Source: Chloroflexota bacterium (GTDB lineage: Bacteria > Chloroflexota > Ktedonobacteria > Ktedonobacterales > Ktedonobacteraceae). Taken from it: a stretch of 13,288 nucleotides of DNA. Of this stretch, positions 1 through 6,633 are shown in pieces. A program made the position numbers and the translations under genes. The notes below the pieces were generated by a model. The model was not told where the DNA came from. It did no database searches and saw nothing but the letters and a program-made list of their open reading frames with translations. How positions within the stretch are numbered: the first letter of the stretch is position 1; each line of letters opens with the position of its first letter. The DNA lies in contig VBHI01000170.1 in the NCBI GenBank assembly GCA_005881495.1, forward strand, positions 1 through 13,288, given 5' to 3'.

Positions 1-2223
1 CTCATAGAGTTGTTCCAGGTCAAACTCACATAGGTAGGTTCGCTGTGGCAGATCGTAACGCTGCTGCACGACTGGATGCACCTCGCCCAGGACCCCTACA
101 GGGCTAAATGTCTCCTCTCCATCGCTCGCGGCGCGCGGCAGTTCCAATAGAGCACAGCGCCCTGGATGGAATGTCGGATGCTGTGTGGGTGTGAAACGAT
201 AGCGCGTTATGTGCAACCTGGCCAGTAACGTCTCAATTACCCCTTTGAGATCATAGAAATCGGCGGGACGTGCCAGTTCGGGCACCCACGAGATCTCGGC
301 CGGACCGCTGAGGGCGATACTCAGGCTGCGACGTTCATCCGGCAAGCTATTCGCCTCAACCGCCGGCAGGTAACGCCGACCAATCTCGAAGAAACGCAGG
401 CCCGCTTTGTTGCGTTTGCTATTCTCCTGCACTGTTTCTAACAGACCGCTCATCAGCGTCAAGCGCATTACGTCAAGATCGCTGCTCAAGGGGTTTACCA
501 GCGTTACTGCCGGTATAGTGCGCGCATCGAACGTTGTGACAGCGGTGGATGTCCCGTGGTTCAGGGCTACCTCCGTGTACTGTCCGTTTGAGGACGCGCT
601 TTTCCCACCCTGTAGCAGGACATGCGCGGACGTGGCATCCGCGTGCGCCAGCAGGTTGACCATGCGGGCGCGACTGGTCATGGCATACGTCACAATTTCG
701 TTCAGACCCGCTCCGATCAAGATGTTCCGCACAGCATATTCCCGCTCGAACCAGGAATCAACCTGTGGCTCTGGCAGCGGTCCAACAGGAATGGTGCTGG
801 GAATCGCGTCGTACCCGACCATGCGCAGCACCTCCTCTACCAGGTCGGCGCTCTCCTCGATATCCACGCGATACGTTGGCACGGTAACCTGCATCTTGTT
901 ACTGTGCTCATCAGGGATTACTGTGAAACCCAGCCAAGTCAACGCCTCCACCACTTCGTGCTGCGTTACCTTGACGGCAGTCAACCACTCCACGTCATCC
1001 GTAGAGAATGAGATGGTGCGCGGCTGTGGAGGCGCAGGATAGCAATCGACGATCCCTGGATGCAGTGACCCGTTGGCCAGCTCTACCATCAACTGCATGG
1101 CGCGATTGGCGCCAACAACGGTCAATTCAGGATCAAGCTGCTTCTCGAAGCGGCTGGACGCATCTGTACGCAATCCAAGCGCAACAGAGGTACGGCGCAC
1201 GCTGGTCGCCAGGAAATTCGCGGCTTCGAGCAGTACCGTCGTTGTCTTCTCATTGACCTCGCTAATCGCTCCCCCCATGACGCCGGCAATGGCGGTTGGT
1301 CCTTCTGGATCTGTGATCAGCAGCATATCGGGCGTGAGTTTGCGCTTCACACCATCAAGGGTCGTCATCTCCTCGCCTGCATGGGCGCGGCGCACAATGA
1401 TATGCTGCTGGCGCACCAAGTCATAGTCGAAACCGTGCAATGGCTGACCGAACTCCAGCATGACGTAGTTGGTAATATCGACGACGTTGTTGATCGGACG
1501 CATACCAGCCGCCAGCAGTCGCCGCCCCATCCATTCCGGCGAAGGTCCGATCTTCACGCCACTGATAATACGCGCGCTGTAGCGTGGACAGAGATCGGTG
1601 TCTTCTACCGTCACCTTGACCATCTCTGCTGCCGGTTTCCCCTGCTCGTGCAAGACAGGCTGTGGGATATGCAGTTCCTGCTTAGTCAGCGCCGCCACTT
1701 CCCGTGCAATACCGATGATCGAAGAGAGATCGCCCCGGTGGGCTTTAATGGTGAATTCGAGCACAACCTCGCCCAAAACATCCACAAGTCTCTGTCCAAT
1801 GGCTGTCTCGGGATCAAGGATGTAGATGCCAGAATGGTCATTGCCAATTTCCAGCTCGCGCGGTGAACAGAGCATTCCCTGCGAGAGGTAACCCATCGTC
1901 TTTTTTTCGCCGATCACAAGGTCGCCGACCTTCGCACCAACGAGAGCCAGCGGCACCTTATCGCCTTGCTTGATATTCGGTGCGCCACAAACGATGCCAA
2001 GCTCCTCTTTCCCTGTTATTACCCGGGTGTAGCTCAGATGGTCCGAGCCGGCTATCTTTTCCAGGTGCACGATCTGGGCGGTGATGATCTTATCGTCCCA
2101 GCCGGCGCCTATGTATTCGATGGCTTCAACTTCCAGGCCGGCCATGGTCAACATATGCGCCAATTCCTCTGGCGACATTGTTATGTCAACATATTCTTTC
2201 AGCCAACTCAATGGCACTTTCAT
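1..2223 (-). CDS. pheT: Phenylalanyl-tRNA synthetase beta subunit (C-terminus beyond window)
   Basis: Beta chain of the (alpha-beta)2 cytosolic enzyme that charges tRNA-Phe; it carries tRNA-recognition and editing domains. The frame is open for 741 codons from ATG at 2223 to the left edge, without a stop. Visible in order: the N-terminal MKVPLSWLKEYV start typical of PheT; an EMAP-type tRNA-binding domain at about residues 40-150, with GAPNIKQGD near 80; the B3/B4 editing region at about 210-385 (NNVVDITNYVMLEFGQPLHGFD at 245-266); B5 at about 400-475; and the catalytic-like core from about 490 (FFEIGRRYLP near 611). The FDX-ACB anticodon-binding-fold domain lies beyond the edge. Residues about 525-572 form a loosely conserved-looking insertion rich in Ala, Ser and Thr. 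A GAGGAG Shine-Dalgarno lies 8 nt upstream of the start. It follows pheS on the same strand but is separated from it by a 258-bp repeat-bearing spacer. Confidence 0.97.
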   Translation of the reverse strand, partial: MKVPLSWLKEYVDITMSPEELAHMLTMAGLEVEAIEYIGAGWDDKIITAQIVHLEKIAGSDHLSYTRVITGKEELGIVCGAPNIKQGDKVPLALVGAKVGDLVIGEKKTMGYLSQGMLCSPRELEIGNDHSGIYILDPETAIGQRLVDVLGEVVLEFTIKAHRGDLSSIIGIAREVAALTKQELHIPQPVLHEQGKPAAEMVKVTVEDTDLCPRYSARIISGVKIGPSPEWMGRRLLAAGMRPINNVVDITNYVMLEFGQPLHGFDYDLVRQQHIIVRRAHAGEEMTTLDGVKRKLTPDMLLITDPEGPTAIAGVMGGAISEVNEKTTTVLLEAANFLATSVRRTSVALGLRTDASSRFEKQLDPELTVVGANRAMQLMVELANGSLHPGIVDCYPAPPQPRTISFSTDDVEWLTAVKVTQHEVVEALTWLGFTVIPDEHSNKMQVTVPTYRVDIEESADLVEEVLRMVGYDAIPSTIPVGPLPEPQVDSWFEREYAVRNILIGAGLNEIVTYAMTSRARMVNLLAHADATSAHVLLQGGKSASSNGQYTEVALNHGTSTAVTTFDARTIPAVTLVNPLSSDLDVMRLTLMSGLLETVQENSKRNKAGLRFFEIGRRYLPAVEANSLPDERRSLSIALSGPAEISWVPELARPADFYDLKGVIETLLARLHITRYRFTPTQHPTFHPGRCALLELPRAASDGEETFSPVGVLGEVHPVVQQRYDLPQRTYLCEFDLEQLYE

Positions 2224-2267
2224 AATGATTACTCCTCACCATGTTCTATAAAAATTGGGGATTCATA

Positions 2268-2334
2268 GCACAGCACCGCGCCACCCCCAGGTTGACCGCC
2301 CCCCAGGTTGACCGCTAGGGTCAACCCTACTATA
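2268..2334 (+). repeat. Palindromic dispersed repeat, copy 1 (with internal duplication)
   Basis: Contains the hairpin arms GGTTGACC (2306-2313) and GGTCAACC (2319-2326), loop GCTAG, then CTACTATA (2327-2334). A second left arm, GGTTGACC, sits at 2290-2297 in a 16-bp duplication (CCCCAGGTTGACCGC-like). The preceding block GCACAGCACCGC recurs in copy 2. The arms use a T-A pair where the copies at 3759 and 12556 use a G-C pair. Confidence 0.85.
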
Positions 2335-2360
2335 TTCGTTTGCCGTTTCACGGGTGCGCC

Positions 2361-2411
2361 GCACAGCACCGCACCACCCCCAGGTTGACCGCTAGGGTCA
2401 ACCCTACTATA
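2361..2411 (+). repeat. Palindromic dispersed repeat, copy 2
   Basis: Arms GGTTGACC (2383-2390) and GGTCAACC (2396-2403), loop GCTAG, tail CTACTATA (2404-2411). It is a direct repeat of copy 1, including the upstream GCACAGCACCGC and CCACCCCCAGG blocks, but lacks the 16-bp internal duplication. It lies in the pheS-pheT spacer in the same orientation as copy 1. Confidence 0.85.
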
Positions 2412-2481
2412 GACGGTGTGGCTTCTCTGGACCACTCAGGAAAAACTTACCTTTGATAGCTCCTCTACCGCTCCTACGGGT

Positions 2482-3473
2482 TTAAAATTGTTTCAAGAAA
2501 CGCAAATCGTTGCCGGAGAAGAGCCGTATCTCCCCAATTGAATATTTCAGCATAGCGACACGCTCGGGTCCCAGGCCGAAGGCGAAGCCGCGATACTTCG
2601 TTGGATCATAGCCAACTTCCCGCAGCACCCGCGGGTGCACCATGCCACAGCCGAGCAACTCTATCCAGCCGGTGTGCTTACAGGTGCGACAGCCCTTGCC
2701 GGCGCAGATGGGACAATCCATGTCCATCTCAGCGCTAGGCTCTGTGAACGGGAAGTAGCTTCCCCGGAAGCGTATCTGCCGTCCCTCCCCAAAAAGTTCA
2801 CGGGCAACACGTTCAAGGCAGCCTTTCAGATCGCCCATCGTACAATACTCGTCAATCAACAGCCCCTCGATCTGGTGGAACATGGCTTCGTGCGAAGCGT
2901 CGATGGCCTCGTTGCGATAAACCTTGCCGGGAGCGACGACACGCACCGGTGGGCGCATTTGCTGCATGGCACGAATCTGTATCGGCGAGGTCTGTGTGCG
3001 CAACAGAATCTGGCCGGGCGAGACCCAGAAGGTATCCTGCATATCGCGTGCGGGGTGGTCCGCCGGCATATTCAGCGCCTGGAAGTTGTAATAGTCCGTC
3101 TCTACTTCTGGTCCGTCGACGACGTGGAAGCCCATCTTCACGAAGATCTGTGTCACGTCCCAGATGGCACGATGCGTTCCTGCTCCAGGGCCTGCAGCAT
3201 CTCTCGCTGGCGCAGAGCCTCTTTCTTGGTCGCCAGCCGCTCCGTCAATTCGGCCTTGACGGCGTTGATCTTCTGTCCAATTACGGGTCGTACGTCTTTC
3301 GATAATTTGCCCATCACGGAAGAGAGGTTAGTCAATTCGCCACGTTTGCGGCCAAGGTACGTATTGTCCCACTCTTCCAATTCAGCCGAGGTTTCAATCG
3401 GCTCTAATTGCTCGATTGCGCGGGCCTGCAGCGCATCAAGCTGCTCCAGTAATGAGTCCAGTTGCCCAATCAT
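2482..3473 (-). pseudogene. pheS: Phenylalanyl-tRNA synthetase alpha subunit, disrupted by internal deletion and frameshift
   Basis: Catalytic alpha chain of PheRS. The start is ATG at 3473, preceded by GGAGG (3488-3484). The N-terminal coiled-coil arm reads well for about 101 residues (MIGQLDSLLEQ... to ...LEQERI), then the frame runs into VPSGT and a TGA at 3155-3153. The rest of the protein continues in another frame from about 3171 ([15 protein letters not shown]...) to TAA at 2484-2482. It includes [22 protein letters not shown], motif 2 ([20 protein letters not shown]), [11 protein letters not shown] and motif 3 ([16 protein letters not shown]). Compared with the family, about 18 residues (the DVxLPGR...GxLHPxT segment leading into motif 1) are absent, so roughly 55 nt are missing and the frame is shifted. 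A Cys-x2-Cys, Cys-x2-Cys insert ([17 protein letters not shown]) is zinc-knuckle-like. Either the gene is inactive, with another pheS elsewhere, or the assembly lost a segment. Confidence 0.9.
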
Positions 3474-3494
3474 GCTTATACATCCTCCAAGAAT

Positions 3495-3702
3495 CAAAAA
3501 ACCGACAAACATTACGTCTACAGGGACGAAGTTGTCGGAAATCTCCGTGGTACCACCCGTATTGAATAAGTCAACCAAAGTTACTGCTCATCCCATAGAG
3601 GTATAAAAAGAGGATGAGTAGGAAAAATGGTGCAATATTCCACTCGGTTTGTCCAATAACGGTGACGACCGGGACTGTCTACTTGATACCATGCAAATTT
3701 CC
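3495..3702 (-). promoter_or_regulatory. T-box leader of pheS
   Basis: T-box RNAs bind uncharged tRNA and let transcription continue past a terminator. Read on the minus strand, the leader has GGGTGGTACCACGG (3558-3545), a near match to the T-box antiterminator bulge consensus, followed by TTCGTCCC (3530-3523), whose CCC can pair back with the GGG. The bulge UGGU fits an ACCA acceptor end, and tRNA-Phe has discriminator A. Upstream are a 7-bp hairpin, CTCATCC (3618-3612) with GGATGAG (3593-3587), in stem III position, and a stem-I-like domain: GGAAA (3702-3698) with TTTCC (3625-3621), ATGGT (3692-3688) with ACCAT (3631-3627), an AGTA loop-E-like motif (3683-3680), and nested GTCC/GGAC and CGGT/ACCG. 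No UUC or UUU codon could be placed in the specifier position of this fold. The boundaries are approximate. Confidence 0.85.
3496..3538 (-). terminator. Intrinsic terminator of the pheS T-box leader
   Basis: On the minus strand, CCGACAA (3538-3532) pairs perfectly with TTGTCGG (3508-3502), with inner CGTC/GACG pairing, followed directly by six T (3501-3496). It overlaps the T-box CGTCCC segment, so it is mutually exclusive with the antiterminator, as expected of a transcriptional T-box. The pheS ribosome-binding site follows 8 nt after the T-run. Confidence 0.85.
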
Positions 3703-3725
3703 TGCACAAAACGGGCGGGCTTCCA

Positions 3726-3787
3726 GGGTGACCGCAAAGGGCTTGCAGTCGATTTTTAGGGTGACCGCAAGGGTCACCCCTACTATA
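3726..3787 (+). repeat. Palindromic dispersed repeat, copy 3
   Basis: Arms GGGTGACC (3759-3766) and GGTCACCC (3772-3779), loop GCAAG, tail CTACTATA ending at 3787. An extra left arm, GGGTGACC, lies at 3726-3733, 33 bp upstream, parallel to the duplicated left arm of copy 1. It lies just upstream of the pheS leader, in the same orientation as copies 1 and 2. Confidence 0.85.
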
Positions 3788-3881
3788 CACGGGGCCCTTC
3801 CCTGGTTTGTGTTTGAACTTGTTATCGATTATGGTATTTTCAACAGCCAGCTCTGGGGTGAACTTCCTCAGGACGGTTATG

Positions 3882-4020
3882 CAAAAGGGTTTGCAGCCTA
3901 TGACCCTTTCTCTCTATGCACTTTCTGTGTGTCCAGGTACTCTCCCCATCATGGCTTTTTGTTCGCTATTCTATCAGGATAGAGTATGCCATATTCTGGG
4001 GAGAAAGTCTATAGTTTTTT
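3882..4020. other. Structured non-coding stretch with stacked inverted repeats
   Basis: Between repeat copy 3 and the 4103 gene there is no convincing gene. TGCAAA/TTTGCA and AAAGGGT/ACCCTTT form alternative hairpins around 3882-3911. A larger composite hairpin follows: TCTCCCCA and ATGGC (3941-3955) face GCCAT and TGGGGAGA (3988-4004), with an inner stem ATTCTATC/GATAGAGT. A TTTTTT run (4015-4020) follows about 10 nt after the outer arm, so this could be an imperfect terminator or the core of a small RNA. Confidence 0.45.
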
Positions 4021-4035
4021 GGTGATATCATAGTA

Positions 4036-4064
4036 TTGCCAGGCTGAAGGCTTGAGATGATACT
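4036..4064 (+). promoter_or_regulatory. Sigma70-type promoter for the flavoenzyme gene
   Basis: TTGCCA (4036-4041), a 17-bp spacer, then GATACT (4059-4064). It lies about 40 bp upstream of the ATG at 4103, which would give a leader of about 30 nt. Confidence 0.55.
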
Positions 4065-4102
4065 GTGTATCTACATTGCTTTTCATAAAGAGAGGGATAT
4101 CC

Positions 4103-4561
4103 ATGAAACGCCGCAACCAGATTCAAATGACCGATGAAGAGATACATACGTTCCTGGCAGAGAAGCATATACTCCAGGTAGCCACCATCGATCATGATGG
4201 TTACCCGCACCTTGTGGCCATGTGGTACGTGCTTGTCAACAACGAGATCGCCTTCTGGACCTATGCCAGGTCACAGAAAGTCGTCAACCTGCGCCGTGAC
4301 CCCCGCCTGACCTGCATGGTTGAAGAAGGAGAGCACTATAACGAACTGCGCGGCGTACAAATCAAGGGCCGGGCGGTTATACACGACGACTACGAAACCG
4401 TTCTGCGCCTGGGTGAACTGATCTGGGTACGCTATTCTGGGCCTTTGAACGAAAGCACTCAGCCGATGGTGAAAGCCCAGGCAACAAAACGAGTGGCCAT
4501 TTTTGTGAAGCCCGTTGAGATCACTTCATGGGACCACCACAAGCTGGGAGGTGTGTACTGA
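4103..4561 (+). CDS. PPOX/FDOR split-barrel oxidoreductase (probable F420- or flavin-dependent)
   Basis: A 152-residue protein of the pyridoxamine-5'-phosphate-oxidase-like split beta-barrel family, closest in look to FDOR-B F420-dependent members. Visible are the N-terminal helix MTDEEIHTFLAEKH, the strand pair VATIDHDGYPHLVAMWYVL (about residues 26-44), FWTYARSQKVVNLRRDPR (about 54-71, cofactor-phosphate-binding region), CMVEEGEHYNELRGVQIKGRA, and a C-terminal HHKLGGVY tail. The substrate cannot be assigned; relatives reduce or oxidise small molecules in the cytosol. The start at 4103 was chosen over an in-frame upstream ATG at 4076 because AGAGGGA sits just upstream and the family alignment begins here. 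It is a single-gene unit with its own promoter, followed by the tRNA-Pro promoter. Confidence 0.88.
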   Translation: MKRRNQIQMTDEEIHTFLAEKHILQVATIDHDGYPHLVAMWYVLVNNEIAFWTYARSQKVVNLRRDPRLTCMVEEGEHYNELRGVQIKGRAVIHDDYETVLRLGELIWVRYSGPLNESTQPMVKAQATKRVAIFVKPVEITSWDHHKLGGVY

Positions 4562-4618
4562 TATAATAGATTAGATTCGGCTGCAAAGTGTAAAAGAGCA
4601 GAAAAGAGCACAAAACTA

Positions 4619-4648
4619 TTGACGAATAGGCTCTTTGTCTGCTATACT
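4619..4648 (+). promoter_or_regulatory. Promoter of tRNA-Pro
   Basis: TTGACG (4619-4624), an 18-bp spacer, then TATACT (4643-4648), ending 16 bp before the mature tRNA 5' end. Confidence 0.7.
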
Positions 4649-4664
4649 TGTTTCGTTCCAGTAA

Positions 4665-4738
4665 CGGGGTGTAGCGCAGCCCGGTAGCGCACTACAATGG
4701 GGTTGTAGTGGTCGGAGGTTCAAATCCTCTCACCCCGA
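4665..4738 (+). tRNA. tRNA-Pro (anticodon GGG)
   Basis: A complete cloverleaf: acceptor CGGGGTG pairs with CACCCCG, the D-arm is GCGC/GCGC, and the anticodon stem CTACA/TGTAG encloses loop ATGGGGT, giving anticodon GGG after T33. The T-arm is GGAGG-TTCAAAT-CCTCT with one G-T wobble, and the discriminator is A. No CCA is encoded; the next bases are CTG. A first base pair C1-G72 is typical of bacterial tRNA-Pro. Confidence 0.96.
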
Positions 4739-4748
4739 CTGATAAGAG

Positions 4749-4790
4749 GGCAGGAAGCAATTTTGCAAAGACGCTTCCTGCCTTGCTTTA
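4749..4790 (+). terminator. Terminator downstream of tRNA-Pro
   Basis: A perfect 10-bp stem GGCAGGAAGC (4749-4758) with GCTTCCTGCC (4773-4782), followed by TTGCTTTA. It starts 11 bp after the tRNA. Confidence 0.8.
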
Positions 4791-4983
4791 TACCATCAAT
4801 CGAAAAACGCCATTGAGCAAAACGTCAGATGCGAGCAAAATCACGTTAACGCTTTGCCAGGACTCCACCACTCTCTTTACTGCCATCCCCATCACCCTTA
4901 TCACCAAACACATCATTCCATGTCTCTACAAGCTCTTTTTGCATCGACGGAAGCAGGTGTGAGTATGTCCTCAACGTGATAGA

Positions 4984-5760
4984 CTATGACCGCCGAACCG
5001 TTTCAGTCGCTTCCTGAGAACGGAACCAGGCTCCCGGTTTCCAAGGCAACCCTAACGCAGGCAGAAACCAACGATCAAAGCCGATCCATCCGCAGACTCT
5101 CCACGAGAAGCACAGGAATAATCCAAGCATCCCCAGAATAGGGTTAATACTGACCGTCCCAGCCAGGAGGTAATTCAGGTTCATCAACACTCCAAAACCT
5201 GCTGCTATACCCGTCAGTATGCCTAAGAGGAGACCTAATCCAACCGCAAATTCTCCCCAGGTCACCAGGAAAGAGAGCAATCCCGCATTAGGAAGCACGA
5301 TGTACTGTAAAAACCAGGCGTACCATCCTTGGACCGCTGGATTGGCACCAGAACTTTTTGCTAAAGCACCAGCAGTAAAGCCTGCAAGTGCTTTGCCGCT
5401 TGCTCCCCAGACAGGAGAGGTAAACTTTTCCCACCCGGCAAGAAGCCACTCGGAGCCAACGTACATGCGGACGACAAACCACAGCACAGAAGATCCCTCT
5501 GAACCAAAGAAAAACTTCGAGACCGCGGGTTCGGGAAACGGCTCTGTCGAAGGAACAGCCTTTAAAGTAGACCGCTCTTGAGTATATTGAACGAAAGATA
5601 AAATCAGTGCAAAGAAAAACAGGAAGAGCAAAGCCCAACCCCAATAGTCATCAGCTTGTTCACCGGCAACATTCCAGATGAGGTGAACAATCGTCCAAAG
5701 CCCTGCAAAAACAGCAATAAGCATCCCCAAGCGATAAGTTGCATTCCGTTGATTGAACAT
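4984..5760 (-). CDS. DoxX-family membrane protein (quinone oxidoreductase subunit-like)
   Basis: A 258-residue integral membrane protein. Two hydrophobic helices (about residues 10-30 and 40-60) precede the DoxX domain, which begins near LWFVVRMYVGSEWLLAGWEKF (about 94-114). Next come WGASGKALAGFTAGALAKSSG, PAVQGWYAWFLQYIVLPNAGLLSFLVTWGEFAVGLGLLLGILT, MNLNYLLAGTVSINPILG and a C-terminal WRVCGWIGFDRWFLPALGLPWKPG. This is the pattern of DoxX/DoxD proteins, some of which form the membrane subunit of thiosulfate:quinone oxidoreductase; the electron donor here is unknown. AAGGA lies 11 nt upstream of ATG 5760. A hairpin CTCGGG/CCCGAG (5781-5786, 5798-5803) sits in the leader just before it. It is a monocistronic, minus-strand gene convergent with the tRNA unit. 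Confidence 0.85.
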   Translation of the reverse strand: MFNQRNATYRLGMLIAVFAGLWTIVHLIWNVAGEQADDYWGWALLFLFFFALILSFVQYTQERSTLKAVPSTEPFPEPAVSKFFFGSEGSSVLWFVVRMYVGSEWLLAGWEKFTSPVWGASGKALAGFTAGALAKSSGANPAVQGWYAWFLQYIVLPNAGLLSFLVTWGEFAVGLGLLLGILTGIAAGFGVLMNLNYLLAGTVSINPILGMLGLFLCFSWRVCGWIGFDRWFLPALGLPWKPGAWFRSQEATETVRRS

Positions 5761-5825
5761 AAATTTCTTTTTCCTTTCTTCTCGGGGAATACTTCAGCCC
5801 GAGCAACTGCATCATGCTAGATCAC

Positions 5826-5962
5826 CGCTACTTCGTTGACTCGGAAAACGTCCCCGACTTGCTCACAGTTTGATAGCTGACTACACTTGGATTCTTCGTG
5901 TCTGAGAAAACATAGGCCAATTGCCCTGAATCGGGTAAAATTCCCGAGTCAACAAAGTAGCG
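5826..5962. repeat. MITE-like element 1 (19-bp terminal inverted repeats)
   Basis: CGCTACTTCGTTGACTCGG (5826-5844) faces, in inverted orientation with one mismatch, 5944-5962. Similarity continues inward (CCCCGACTT versus CCCGATT), so the arms may reach about 35 bp. The 137-bp size and absence of an ORF fit a miniature inverted-repeat element or a relic of a larger insertion sequence. No target-site duplication is evident. Confidence 0.6.
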
Positions 5963-6143
5963 TTACCGCGGTCGTCAGAAAACTTGAACCAGAATCAGGG
6001 CCAGAGGAAGCGACGACTCCTGACGAGCATGCTCCTTCTGCAACGAGGGAACGACCGGTGCTTCACGTCAAAACAACCGCCCCGAACCACTAGCTCCCAA
6101 CGGGTTGTTGCTTTTAGAATGGTTGGTTCATATCGGAAGATAC

Positions 6144-6234
6144 TAGTCCGTTCACCTTCATTTGGCGCTGGTGAAACCCCTTCTGAGGCCGTTTCGGATA
6201 AACGCTAATCGGTCAAATGAAGCTTGGCGGACTA
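6144..6234. repeat. MITE-like element 2 (interrupted 21-bp inverted repeats)
   Basis: The left arm TAGTCCG-N6-TTCATTTG (6144-6164) is matched by CAAATGAA-N6-CGGACTA (6214-6234). The blocks of 7 and 8 bp are perfect and the 6-bp interval is diverged. The centre contains a small GAAAC/GTTTC hairpin. There is no coding capacity. It could be a small transposon relic or a structured DNA or RNA element; the arms are unrelated to element 1. Confidence 0.5.
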
Positions 6235-6605
6235 ATACGATGAAGCTGTGGCGCAAACGGAGCGAAGAACGATACGCTTTGTTACTACAAGCAGTGGATA
6301 TTTGCCCGCCTGCTAAATGCCTGAATTATGTGTCCTTGCCCGCCTGCCACACCTCTGGCCAACTTTGATCATCTCTGGTCCATTGTTTGCTATCACAACC
6401 GGGTCACTATTGAAGGACAGGCTCAGGGTTTCTGACTACCGCTACGGGAAACATCGCTTCTTTCCAGCACTCCTAGTTTGGAACACCAACATCACAACGG
6501 AGTCACACCAGGACTACGCTAATCACAAATATATCACAATGTGTGAGGCCACGAACCAGTAGCAAAGGACGTCCCTGGAGGCCAGGTTCGATTCACGCAG
6601 GCCTC

Positions 6606-6633
6606 TTGACAAAAGAAAATTGTTGGCTATAAT
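6606..6633 (+). promoter_or_regulatory. Promoter of the tetR-type gene
   Basis: A consensus TTGACA (6606-6611), a 16-bp spacer and a consensus TATAAT (6628-6633). The -10 box is overlapped by the large palindrome, so repressor binding there would block RNA polymerase. Confidence 0.85.

Larger units (their letters stand above)
2224..2481. other. Repeat-filled spacer between pheS and pheT
   Basis: pheS and pheT are usually nearly contiguous; here 258 bp separate them. Most of the spacer is two copies of the palindromic repeat listed separately. The flanking GCACAGCACCGC and CCACCCCCAGG blocks are shared by both copies. A minus-strand open frame crosses the spacer, but it encodes only repeat-derived Gly/Pro/Val sequence and is not called a gene. 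No terminator with a T-run on the minus strand is seen, so co-transcription of pheT with pheS remains possible. Confidence 0.8.
5761..6605. other. Gene-free region with two MITE-like structures
   Basis: About 850 bp without a recognisable gene. Open frames here are short (all under 85 codons), lack clear ribosome-binding sites and show no familiar motif. The DoxX leader occupies the left end. The two inverted-repeat structures are listed separately. Between and after them are a weak AACAACC (6072-6078) / GGTTGTT (6103-6109) hairpin and a short direct repeat TGCCCGCCTGC near 6302 and 6336. The region resembles a landing site for mobile elements; any decayed transposase gene is too eroded to name. 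Confidence 0.6.

Noticed and set aside
407..1866. Plus-strand open frames opposite pheT
   Set aside because: They are antisense shadows of a highly conserved gene, with no ribosome-binding sites or recognisable motifs.
2025..2049. tRNA-like 5' half (GGGTGTAGCTCAGATGGT) on the plus strand
   Set aside because: It matches a D-arm by chance, but no anticodon stem, T-arm or matching acceptor follows, and it lies within the conserved pheT reading frame on the other strand.
2268..2411. CRISPR-like direct repeats
   Set aside because: There are only two units of unequal length with a short gap, no regular spacers and no cas genes; they belong to the dispersed palindromic repeat family.
2229..2435. 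Minus-strand ORF across the pheS-pheT spacer
   Set aside because: Its sequence is made of translated palindromic repeats; a similar peptide is read from the repeat at 3581-3790.
2482..3473. Programmed ribosomal frameshift producing full PheS
   Set aside because: No slippery heptamer is evident, and the joined product would still lack about 18 conserved residues; a deletion or assembly gap explains it better.
5887..6562. Several short plus-strand ORFs in the gene-free region
   Set aside because: All are under 85 codons, cross the inverted-repeat structures, lack good Shine-Dalgarno sequences and show no familiar motif.
6575..6604. GGTTCGATTC T-loop-like motif before the TetR promoter
   Set aside because: The flanking bases (GCCAG and CACGC) cannot form a T-stem, and no other tRNA parts are present upstream.
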